Shown piece after piece: positions 1 to 6,557 of a DNA stretch of 8,463 bases (positions within the stretch are counted from its first letter, which is position 1; every line of letters begins with the position of its first letter). The stretch is from Desulfocapsa sp. (lineage in GTDB: Bacteria; Desulfobacterota; Desulfobulbia; Desulfobulbales; Desulfocapsaceae). Both the position numbers and the translations under genes were made by a program. The DNA lies in contig JAOZLI010000109.1 in the NCBI GenBank assembly GCA_029934915.1, positions 1 through 8,463 of the forward strand, written 5' to 3'. Under the pieces are notes generated by a model. The model was given only the letters and a program-made list of their open reading frames with translations, ran no database searches and was not told the origin of the DNA.

Positions 1-7
1 AATGTCC

Positions 8-14
8 AAAGGAA
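8..14 (+). promoter_or_regulatory. Ribosome binding site of pheA
   Basis: AAAGGAA lies 6 nt before the ATG at 21 and matches the anti-Shine-Dalgarno core well. It fixes the pheA start and is one of the few good Shine-Dalgarno sites in the window. The promoter must lie upstream of the window. Confidence 0.75.
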
Positions 15-20
15 CCCCAA

Positions 21-1112
21 ATGGCAAACGACATAGTCAACGTCAGAGACAATATAGACAAAATAGATAACACGATCCTTGGTCTCCTTAAGGAGCGAAT
101 CGGTCTTGCAAAAAATATCGGTCAATTAAAAGATGAAGGAAAACGAGCAAAATGGGATCCCTTGCGGGAACGCCAGATATATGAACGACTGCAAGGACTC
201 AACGAAGGTGAATTCCCAGACAAATCCCTGCATGCTATTTTTCATGAAATCATCACCACCTGCAGACTCTCTCAACAGAAGATTGGAGTATCCTACTTAG
301 GACCCGAAGCCACATTTACCCACCTGGCCGGTGTGAAATACTTTGGTCAATCTGCAAGTTATCACGCCATGGAGTCCATTGCAGATGTATTTTCAGAGGT
401 GGAAAAAGGACGTACGCAGTACGGGATCGTCCCCGTGGAAAACTCCATCGAAGGTGCTGTCTTTTCCACCCTGGATTCCTTTATGAAATTCAGAACCAAA
501 ATATGCGGTGAAATACGCATGGAGATCAGCCACAACCTTGTTTGCCAATCAGGTGACATAGCAGACATTCAAACAGTGGCTTCTCACGCCCAACCTCTGG
601 CGCAATGCAGGGAATGGTTACGTAAGCACCTTCCATCGTGTCCCACTCTCCCTGTTTTTTCCACGGGTGCAGCAGCGCAGATGGCAGCAAATAACCCCAA
701 TATTGGAGCCATTGCCTCTTCCCTTGCCATTACTACCTATGATCTGCAGGTGGTTGTTAAAGGAATAGAAGATTATCGTGGAAACACCACCCGTTTTCTT
801 GTGATTGGGAAGGAATCTCCCTCGCCAAGTGGAACGGACAGAACATCCATACTCCTTGGCCATATGGATCGTCCCGGTGCCCTCAATGAAATTTTAAGTG
901 TCATTGCCCGGGCAGGAATAAATCTGGCGAAAATCGAATCACGCCCAATCAAAGGGAAACAGTGGAAATATCTCTTTTTCCTTGATCTTCTGGGCCACAT
1001 CGAAGACCAGAACATCAAAGACTGTTGCGAAACGCTGCGAGCACTCTGTTCCTATTTTGAATGGCTGGGTTCTTACCCGCAATCGGATGAATCATCAACC
1101 GCCGATGCGTGA
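21..1112 (+). CDS. pheA: Bifunctional chorismate mutase / prephenate dehydratase (P-protein)
   Basis: Converts chorismate to prephenate and then to phenylpyruvate, the committed cytoplasmic branch to phenylalanine. Residues 1-88 form an AroQ-type chorismate mutase. By hand alignment to the E. coli P-protein, the substrate-binding residues fall at R9, R26, K37, D46, R49, E50 and Q85. Residues about 90-270 are the prephenate dehydratase domain, opening with VSYLGPEATFTH, continuing with VPVENSIEG and closing with the catalytic-site motif GNTTRF. Residues about 275-350 are an ACT domain with the GALNEIL and IESRP phenylalanine-binding motifs, so feedback inhibition by phenylalanine is expected. 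At 363 aa the length is normal for the fusion, and nothing appears missing. The start is supported by a good ribosome binding site. The last 18 bp overlap the end of the convergent moaA. Family assignment is firm; the allosteric behaviour is inferred from the domain. Confidence 0.96.
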   Translation: MANDIVNVRDNIDKIDNTILGLLKERIGLAKNIGQLKDEGKRAKWDPLRERQIYERLQGLNEGEFPDKSLHAIFHEIITTCRLSQQKIGVSYLGPEATFTHLAGVKYFGQSASYHAMESIADVFSEVEKGRTQYGIVPVENSIEGAVFSTLDSFMKFRTKICGEIRMEISHNLVCQSGDIADIQTVASHAQPLAQCREWLRKHLPSCPTLPVFSTGAAAQMAANNPNIGAIASSLAITTYDLQVVVKGIEDYRGNTTRFLVIGKESPSPSGTDRTSILLGHMDRPGALNEILSVIARAGINLAKIESRPIKGKQWKYLFFLDLLGHIEDQNIKDCCETLRALCSYFEWLGSYPQSDESSTADA

Positions 1113-2147
1113 CATCTGGCCGCTACAGTTGGCCTGATCATCTGCTAAGGTATGTCCTTTTGGCTTATCAAGGATGGTTTGCCGAATAAGCTCCTGAAGC
1201 TCCTTGTCGCTTGCCCCGTTACGAAGCAAACTCTTCAAATCGGCCTCGCGATCATGGAGCAGACAGGCGCGTAGTCTCCCGGCAGAGGTCAGACGCAGGC
1301 GATTACAGGTATCACAGAAATGATGACTGATGGGGCTGATAAAACCAACTTCCCCTGTCTGTCCGTTTTTCATTTGTAATGAATAGACCCTTGCCGGACC
1401 ATCCATTCTGCGCCCGGCAAGGGGTTCAAGCTCTCCCATTTCTCCGACGATATCTTCTAAATCCGATGAAGAAATATAGGTAGCCTTATCCCAGGTAGAA
1501 TCATTGCCCACGGGCATAAATTCGATAAATCGCACCTGAAAAGGTCTTTCCACAGCAAGTCTTGCAAAATCAACAAACTCATCGTCGTTGACGCCTTTCA
1601 TGGCAACCACATTGATTTTCACATCAAAACCAATTTTCTCTGCTGTTTCTATGCCCTGCCACACCTTGTGAAAAAGATCAACTCCTGCTATTGCTTTGAA
1701 ACGATCTGGACGCATGCTGTCAAGAGATATATTGAGTTTTCTGATCCCGGCATTATAGAGGCCCTTAGCCTTTTCATGCAAAAGAACACCATTGGTAGTC
1801 AGGCGAATTTCCTCAAGTCCATCAATATGTGACAGAGCATCAATAAAATCCATAACCCCTTTTCTTACCAGCGGTTCGCCACCAGTCAAGCGGATTTTGT
1901 TCATTCCCATCTTGACAACAATGTTCACAATTCGAAGCAACTCTTCGTAACGTAACAGATCTTCGTGCCGCAAAACCTGCAGCCCACCCTTTATATCTTC
2001 GGGCATGCAGTATCTGCATCTAAGATTACAACGATCAGTTAAAGAAAGGCGAAGATAGGATATGGTTCTTGAAAAATTATCAACAAGATCTGAGTTCATT
2101 GGCAATGGCTGATTCTCTTTAATTATGGGCATTTTTTTAACTTTCAT
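1095..2147 (-). CDS. moaA: GTP 3',8-cyclase (molybdenum cofactor biosynthesis protein A)
   Basis: Radical SAM enzyme that rearranges GTP to 3',8-cyclo-7,8-dihydro-GTP, the first step of molybdopterin synthesis; MoaC completes it to cPMP. The N-terminal radical-SAM cluster motif CX3CX2C is at C40, C44 and C47 (TDRCNLRCRYC), followed by the SAM-binding TGGEPL. The second, GTP-binding 4Fe-4S cluster is CX2CX13C at C278, C281 and C295. The chain ends in the Gly-Gly tail (MSRIGG) needed for activity, so the gene is full length. The ATG at 2147 directly follows an in-frame TAG. The ATG at 2099 (MNSDLVDNFSR) lines up better with the E. coli N-terminus, but neither has a good Shine-Dalgarno site, so the first 16 residues are uncertain. 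No other moa genes are adjacent. It implies a molybdenum or tungsten enzyme elsewhere in the genome. Confidence 0.96.
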   Translation of the reverse strand: MKVKKMPIIKENQPLPMNSDLVDNFSRTISYLRLSLTDRCNLRCRYCMPEDIKGGLQVLRHEDLLRYEELLRIVNIVVKMGMNKIRLTGGEPLVRKGVMDFIDALSHIDGLEEIRLTTNGVLLHEKAKGLYNAGIRKLNISLDSMRPDRFKAIAGVDLFHKVWQGIETAEKIGFDVKINVVAMKGVNDDEFVDFARLAVERPFQVRFIEFMPVGNDSTWDKATYISSSDLEDIVGEMGELEPLAGRRMDGPARVYSLQMKNGQTGEVGFISPISHHFCDTCNRLRLTSAGRLRACLLHDREADLKSLLRNGASDKELQELIRQTILDKPKGHTLADDQANCSGQMSRIGG

Positions 2148-2176
2148 CTATCCAAAAACAAGCATACGCTGTATAA

Positions 2177-2205
2177 TTGACATTGCCGTGGAAGGCATAT
2201 ATATT
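2177..2205 (+). promoter_or_regulatory. Sigma70-type promoter of the tsaD operon
   Basis: A perfect -35 TTGACA (2177-2182), a 17-bp spacer and a -10 TATATT (2200-2205, 5 of 6 consensus) point right. Transcription would start near 2212, leaving a leader of about 105 nt before tsaD. It is the only strong promoter I can see for the five closely packed genes downstream. The call rests on consensus match and position only. Confidence 0.65.
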
Positions 2206-2213
2206 TGCATCTG

Positions 2214-2222
2214 ATTTTAGCA
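2214..2222 (-). promoter_or_regulatory. Possible extended -10 promoter element for moaA
   Basis: On the - strand this reads TGC-TAAAAT, an extended -10 (TGn plus 5 of 6 of TATAAT) about 67 bp before the moaA start. There is no recognisable -35 at 16-18 bp. If real, the start point near 2207 lies inside the rightward promoter, so the two would face each other. AT-rich sequence makes chance matches likely. Confidence 0.3.
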
Positions 2223-2316
2223 CACAGGTTACAATCTATTACTCCGATTATTCATTTTCTGCCAATGGTTATTTGTCAGAAAAGACAAACAATATACGAA
2301 AAACACACAGTAAATA

Positions 2317-3321
2317 ATGTTAACCCTAGGAATTGAAAGCTCCTGCGACGACACAGCTGCAGCAGTCCTGCTGGACGAGCGAACCCTGCTCTCTTCGGTG
2401 ATCAGCAGTCAGGATACCATACACACCCGTTTTGGTGGTGTTGTGCCTGAACTTGCTTCCCGCAGCCATCTTGAGTCCATTGTTTCCGTTGTACATGAGG
2501 CACTCGAACGTGCCAGTGTGACGCTTACAGACATTGATCTTATTGCTGTCACCCAGGGCCCAGGCCTTATGGGCTCTCTGCTAGTTGGATTTTCCTATGC
2601 AAAATCGCTTTCCTTTGCCAGAAAAATCCCCTTTGTTGGCGTGGATCATATGGCCGGCCACATCCTCTCTGTTTTTTTAGAAGATACGCAACCGGATTTT
2701 CCTTTTATTTCTCTCGTGGTCTCTGGTGGTACGAGTTCTATCTATCTGGCCAAAGATTTCAACGACTTTACCCTTCTTGGCAGAACCCGTGACGACGCTG
2801 CAGGAGAGGCCTTTGATAAAATTGCAAAGCTTCTTGGTTTTGCTTACCCCGGAGGCCCCATTATTTCGAAAGAAGCATCAGATGGAGATCCACAGGCAAT
2901 AAAATTCCCACGCTCCTGGCTGGAAAAGGATTCCCTTGATTTCAGTTTTTCCGGGCTGAAAACGTCTGTCTTGAATCACTGTAACAGAGAGAAACAGAAA
3001 AACAACCCACTTATGGTCAAAGATATCTGCGCCTCATTTCAAGAGGCTGTTGTTGATGTACTGGTGGAAAAAACATTGATGGCTGCAAAACAGCACAACA
3101 TTTCAAACATCGTTCTCGGAGGCGGCGTGTCATCTAATCCTCGACTGCGTGTACATATGCTTAAGCGTTGCACAGAAGAGCAAAAAAGGCTCTTTATTCC
3201 TCGCCCGGTACACTGCACAGACAATGGGGGAATGATTGCCCTGGCAGGAGTTCATGCACATAGGGAAAATTCTGTTTCTTCCTATGACAGCGATGTCTAC
3301 AGCCGCTCTGCCCTGGCCTGA
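2317..3321 (+). CDS. tsaD: tRNA N6-adenosine threonylcarbamoyltransferase TsaD
   Basis: Transfers the threonylcarbamoyl group from TC-AMP to A37 of ANN-decoding tRNAs (t6A), working in the cytoplasm with TsaB and TsaE. The Kae1/TsaD/Qri7 ASKHA fold is evident: N-terminal GIESSCDDT (residues 5-13), metal-binding H111 and H115 in VDHMAGHIL (same numbering as the E. coli enzyme), SGGTSS, GEAFDKIAKLLG, FSFSGLKT, GGGVSSNPRLR, and the third metal ligand D302 in CTDNGGMIA. At 334 aa it has the bacterial length. The ATG starts directly at the conserved N-terminus, but no Shine-Dalgarno site is visible before it. It is first in a five-gene run, 8 nt from the next gene, and divergent from moaA. tsaB, tsaC and tsaE are not in the window. 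Confidence 0.97.
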   Translation: MLTLGIESSCDDTAAAVLLDERTLLSSVISSQDTIHTRFGGVVPELASRSHLESIVSVVHEALERASVTLTDIDLIAVTQGPGLMGSLLVGFSYAKSLSFARKIPFVGVDHMAGHILSVFLEDTQPDFPFISLVVSGGTSSIYLAKDFNDFTLLGRTRDDAAGEAFDKIAKLLGFAYPGGPIISKEASDGDPQAIKFPRSWLEKDSLDFSFSGLKTSVLNHCNREKQKNNPLMVKDICASFQEAVVDVLVEKTLMAAKQHNISNIVLGGGVSSNPRLRVHMLKRCTEEQKRLFIPRPVHCTDNGGMIALAGVHAHRENSVSSYDSDVYSRSALA

Positions 3322-3329
3322 GAAATTCC

Positions 3330-3830
3330 ATGACTCCTAAACGTATACTTCGCTATTACTACCTTAAATTCACCAGACTTCAAGGAGATCCACAATCCCT
3401 TGCCAGGGGGACGGCCATTGGGATATTCCTGGGTATTACTCCTATAATTCCACTTCATACCATACTTGTGCTGCTTGTTACATTTATTACCAGGACTTCC
3501 ACCATTGCTGCAATGCTGGCAACCATTATTGTATGCAACCCTCTTACTTATGTGGCACAATATTATTTTTCCATAGTGATAGGAAATGCAATCACCCCCT
3601 ATAATTTAAATTGGGAACGTATGAAGGCTGTGCTGGACGTACTACTCAGCAAACCAGGATTCAGTGAATGCATGCAATCTCTTGGCAGTCTTGGGCTTGA
3701 AGCAGTAATTATACTCGTTATAGGCGGTACTGTTCTGGCTCTACCTTTTACCATTGCCAGTTATTTTTTCTCTCTGCGGTTTTTTGTAACGGTTCGGGAA
3801 AAAAGACGTAAAAAGCATGTTCTCAATTAA
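3330..3830 (+). CDS. DUF2062 domain membrane protein (first tandem copy)
   Basis: A 166-aa protein of the DUF2062 family, whose function is unknown. Visible hallmarks are the N-terminal YYYLKFTRLQGDP, the first hydrophobic segment with GIFLGITPIIPLHT (about 27-54), a second with NPLTY (about 58-86), and a third near the C-terminus (about 120-150) followed by a very basic tail (REKRRKKH). It is expected in the inner membrane with basic ends probably on the cytoplasmic side. An ungapped alignment by eye with the next gene gives about 44% identity over 166 positions, so the two are paralogues from a tandem duplication. A weak GAG lies 7 nt before the ATG. The start is also supported because both copies begin at the same aligned position. 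It lies between tsaD and rsmA in a tight run, suggesting co-expression but not revealing a role. Confidence 0.9.
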   Translation: MTPKRILRYYYLKFTRLQGDPQSLARGTAIGIFLGITPIIPLHTILVLLVTFITRTSTIAAMLATIIVCNPLTYVAQYYFSIVIGNAITPYNLNWERMKAVLDVLLSKPGFSECMQSLGSLGLEAVIILVIGGTVLALPFTIASYFFSLRFFVTVREKRRKKHVLN

Positions 3831-3836
3831 AATATC

Positions 3837-4349
3837 ATGAATTTGACTCGTCTGCAAAAATTTTATTACCTTAAATTTCTAAGGATCAAGGGAGACCCGA
3901 GATCCATCGCCTGGGGAAGCTTTATTGGTGCGTTGATTGGTACCATGCCGGTCATGCCGTTCCATACCATCAGTATCATTGCAGTATGTGTTTTAACACG
4001 TACATCCACCATGGCCGGGCTTCTGACAAGTCTTGCTATCTCAAACCCTTTCACCTATATTCCCATTTATTACGTATGTCTGAAAATTGGTAACTTTCTC
4101 ACGCCTTACGAGGCAAGCTGGTCCAGTATCAGTGCTATTCTCAATGCACTTATATCAGGGAATGAATTTAAAGAATCTGTTCAACTCGTTACCAGCCTGG
4201 GATCCGAGGTAATCATCGTCATGCTTACTGGTGGCATTATACTGGCCATCCCCGCTGCCATTATATGTTATTTTTTCACACTCAATCTCTTTCTTAAAAT
4301 ACGGGAAAAGCGCAGACAACGCCATATCCTGCGGGACAAACGTAAATAA
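3837..4349 (+). CDS. DUF2062 domain membrane protein (second tandem copy)
   Basis: A 170-aa paralogue of the preceding gene, starting 6 nt after it. It keeps YYLKFLRIKGDP, the PFHT after the first hydrophobic stretch, TRTST, NPFTY, GN..TPY and the basic C-terminus REKRRQRH. About three hydrophobic segments predict an inner-membrane protein. Both copies carry no stop or frameshift and preserve the same conserved positions, so both look functional; divergence to roughly 44% identity means the duplication is not recent. No Shine-Dalgarno site precedes the ATG, so translation may be coupled to the upstream copy. The gene ends 2 nt before rsmA. Function is unknown; a pairing or heteromer of the two products is only a guess. 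Confidence 0.9.
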   Translation: MNLTRLQKFYYLKFLRIKGDPRSIAWGSFIGALIGTMPVMPFHTISIIAVCVLTRTSTMAGLLTSLAISNPFTYIPIYYVCLKIGNFLTPYEASWSSISAILNALISGNEFKESVQLVTSLGSEVIIVMLTGGIILAIPAAIICYFFTLNLFLKIREKRRQRHILRDKRK

Positions 4350-4351
4350 TC

Positions 4352-5239
4352 ATGACACGATACGGCGATACCAGAAAATCTCTCAGAGAAGAAAAACTTG
4401 CTCCCAAGAAACAATTGGGCCAGAACTTCCTCGTCCATAAGCGCACGGCAAATGCTGTTGCAAACTGCGGAAACATCAAGAAAGATGATATCATCATCGA
4501 AGTTGGAGTTGGCCTGGGTGCCCTCACCCAACCCATAGCCGAACAGGCAAAAGAAGTTATTGGCCTTGAAGTTGACCGTGGCCTTGTGCGGTTCCATAAA
4601 GAAAAGAATGACCTTCCTGCAAACGTCACCCTGCTACATCAGGATGTTTTAAAGGCAGATTTTGAAGATTTATTGAAGCGCAGCGAAGCAAAGCTGAAAA
4701 TAATGGCCAATCTTCCCTATTCCATCTCCAACCCTTTTCTCTTTAAGCTTATTGAACATCGTGAAAAAATGGACTGGGCCACGATTATGCTGCAAAAAGA
4801 AGTGGCTGATCGTTTAACTGCTGCGCCATCCACCAAACAGTATGGAATACCGACGATTTTATTACAAAGCTGTGCCACGGTGAAATCGCTTCTCACCTTA
4901 AAGCCTGGTGAATTTCACCCTCGTCCCAAAATTGATTCTGTGGTGGTGCGTATCGAGTTCGCCACGGATGTTCCTCCAGACGAGAGCTCCTATAACTGGC
5001 CTCTTTTTCAAAGAATTGTCCGGGCTGCATTTAGCCAACGGAGGAAAACCCTGTTAAATACTCTTACTGCTGGTGGTTTTTTCATAGAACAGGCCGCAGG
5101 AGATAAAAAGATTACTAAACAGCTCACTAAAGAGGCTATTCTTTTAGCAGACATTGCGGAAGGCGCACGTGCTGAGACCCTTGACCTTGAACAGTTTATT
5201 GGCTTGAGCCAAGCCTTCGCATCCAAACTTGAAAAATAA
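4352..5239 (+). CDS. rsmA: 16S rRNA (adenine(1518)-N6/adenine(1519)-N6)-dimethyltransferase RsmA
   Basis: Uses four SAM to dimethylate two adjacent adenines in the 3'-terminal helix of 16S rRNA late in 30S assembly (also called KsgA). The Rossmann methyltransferase motifs are in order: KKQLGQNFL near the N-terminus (19-27), SAM-binding EVGVGLG (50-56), the acidic E73-V-D75 after the second strand, the catalytic NLPY (120-123), HPRPKIDSVVVRI, and the C-terminal AFSQRRKTLLNTL. Its 295 aa are slightly longer than the E. coli enzyme (about 273), with extra residues at the N-terminus and the C-terminus. The start lies 2 nt after the stop of the second DUF2062 gene and has no near Shine-Dalgarno site, which suggests translational coupling. 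It shares the operon with tsaD, another universal RNA modification gene. Loss of this family is known to give kasugamycin resistance. Confidence 0.96.
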   Translation: MTRYGDTRKSLREEKLAPKKQLGQNFLVHKRTANAVANCGNIKKDDIIIEVGVGLGALTQPIAEQAKEVIGLEVDRGLVRFHKEKNDLPANVTLLHQDVLKADFEDLLKRSEAKLKIMANLPYSISNPFLFKLIEHREKMDWATIMLQKEVADRLTAAPSTKQYGIPTILLQSCATVKSLLTLKPGEFHPRPKIDSVVVRIEFATDVPPDESSYNWPLFQRIVRAAFSQRRKTLLNTLTAGGFFIEQAAGDKKITKQLTKEAILLADIAEGARAETLDLEQFIGLSQAFASKLEK

Positions 5240-5250
5240 CAGGCTATATC

Positions 5251-6414
5251 ATGCAAAACTTTGTATTTCACAATCCAACAAAAATCCTCTTTGGTAAAAA
5301 CACAATTCCTGCCATTGGTGCTGAAACCGCTGCTTTTGGTGAGAAGGTTCTTCTGGTTTATGGTGCTGGCTCGATTAAGAAAAGTGGCTTATACGAACGT
5401 GTCACCGAATCTCTTGAAAAAGCTGGAATGGAAATCACCGAACATTCGGGGGTACAGTCCAACCCTCTACTCTCACACGTGCGCAGCGGTATAGCACTTG
5501 CGAAGAAAAATGGTTGTCAGGTTATCTGCGCCGTGGGTGGTGGTTCTGTTATTGATGAAGCAAAAGCCATCTGTGCAGGGAGTACTGTTGAGCACGATGT
5601 CTGGAAATTTTTCACAGGCAAAAAAAGTATTAAGGCTCCCCTTCCCTTAACAACGGTTCTGACCCTTGCGGCCGCTGGATCTGAGATGAACTCAGGAATG
5701 GTGATCACCAACGACGAAACATCCCAAAAATTTGGTTTTGGCAACAAACAACTCTTTCCCAAAACGTCCATCCTTGATCCATCAATCACCTGTTCTGTTC
5801 CTCCAGATTATACTGCCTACGGTGCAGTGGATGCTATAAATCACATCCTTGAATTTTATTTTACCACCGAAGATCCAAGCACTGCGGTCCAGGATAGAAT
5901 CATGGAAGGGTTGATAATCAACGCCATGGAAAGTTGCAACAAATGCTTGGCAAACCCTGATGATTACGCTGCCAGGGCCGATCTAATGTGGACATCTACT
6001 CTTGCCCTCAATGGCCTCACTGCTGCAGGACTTGGCAAAGTGGGATTTCCCATGCATATGATGGGGCATACCCTTTCCGCATTTTACAATATCCCACATG
6101 GAGCCAGTCTTTCTGCCATCGCACCCGGATGGATGCGGTTTCATGCACCAAGCCAACCTGCTCGCTTTGCACAATTTGCAGAGCGTGTTTTTGAGATTCG
6201 GGAAGGGAACGAACAGGAAAAAGCAGACAGGGGAATTTCCAAGCTCACCGCATGGTTTACAAGCATTCATGCACCAGTTACGCTCAGTGAGTTAGAGATC
6301 CCGGAAAAAGATATTGTACGAATCGCTGAAAATGCCGTGGCTCTTGCCAAAGTGTGGCGTTTGAAGGATTACGACACAAAAAAGATAGAAGCTATTCTTC
6401 GTGTTTGTCTGTGA
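5251..6414 (+). CDS. Iron-containing alcohol dehydrogenase, YqhD/BdhA type
   Basis: A 387-aa group III (Fe-type) NAD(P)-dependent alcohol dehydrogenase/aldehyde reductase, cytoplasmic. It is collinear with E. coli YqhD and clostridial butanol dehydrogenase: NFxxHNPTKILFG start, YGAGSIKKSG (37-46), the nucleotide-binding VGGGSVIDEAK (95-105), TLAAAGSEMN (138-147) and metal ligands D194, H198, H269 and H283 by alignment to YqhD, all present. Members reduce diverse aldehydes, often with NADPH; the true substrate cannot be told from sequence. It is the last gene of the tsaD run, 11 nt after rsmA, with an AGG about 8 nt before the ATG. A link to RNA modification is not obvious, so it may simply be co-transcribed. 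A long inverted repeat lies 38 nt after its stop and probably ends the transcript. Confidence 0.92.
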   Translation: MQNFVFHNPTKILFGKNTIPAIGAETAAFGEKVLLVYGAGSIKKSGLYERVTESLEKAGMEITEHSGVQSNPLLSHVRSGIALAKKNGCQVICAVGGGSVIDEAKAICAGSTVEHDVWKFFTGKKSIKAPLPLTTVLTLAAAGSEMNSGMVITNDETSQKFGFGNKQLFPKTSILDPSITCSVPPDYTAYGAVDAINHILEFYFTTEDPSTAVQDRIMEGLIINAMESCNKCLANPDDYAARADLMWTSTLALNGLTAAGLGKVGFPMHMMGHTLSAFYNIPHGASLSAIAPGWMRFHAPSQPARFAQFAERVFEIREGNEQEKADRGISKLTAWFTSIHAPVTLSELEIPEKDIVRIAENAVALAKVWRLKDYDTKKIEAILRVCL

Positions 6415-6452
6415 TCTCGTATTGTTGATAGCATCATAAAAAAGATAAGATC

Positions 6453-6535
6453 ACCATGAAGCTCCTGAAGAACATGAAGTTAAAAGACTGACTTGCTGTA
6501 ATTATTTACTTCATGTCCTTCAGGAGCTTCATGGT
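6453..6535. repeat. 28-bp near-perfect inverted repeat, likely bidirectional terminator or dispersed palindromic element
   Basis: Arms 6453-6480 and 6508-6535 pair over 28 bp with one mismatch (6471 with 6517), around a 27-nt loop. In a + transcript the odd pair is A-C; in a - transcript it becomes a G-U wobble, so the stem is fully paired for RNA read from the DUF3786 side. Six-T runs follow on both strands (6543-6548 on +, and 6443-6438 read on -), 8-10 nt past the stem, which is looser than a classical intrinsic terminator. Within an arm, ATGAAG occurs twice. It sits between two convergent stop codons (38 and 22 nt away), so a shared terminator fits. The stem is much longer than most terminators, so a REP- or MITE-like repeat is the alternative. 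Confidence 0.85.
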
Positions 6536-6557
6536 TAAATAGTTTTTTACAAAGCCA

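Noticed and set aside
2148..2316. A molybdenum cofactor riboswitch or other structured leader upstream of moaA or tsaD.
   Set aside because: The gap is AT-rich, only 169 bp, shared by two genes, and I see no conserved helices of a known riboswitch class.
4231..4440. A + strand open frame across the DUF2062-rsmA junction.
   Set aside because: It overlaps two well-supported genes in another frame and its translation shows no family features.
6411..6454. A 7-bp inverted repeat, GTGATCT (6411-6417) with AGATCAC (6448-6454), around the dehydrogenase stop.
   Set aside because: It is short, with a 30-nt spacer, and shares bases with the much stronger hairpin next to it. Chance is likely.
6456..6491. 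An 11-codon reading frame starting inside the left arm of the long hairpin.
   Set aside because: It has no ribosome binding site, and its sequence is set by the palindrome. It is more simply a by-product of the repeat.
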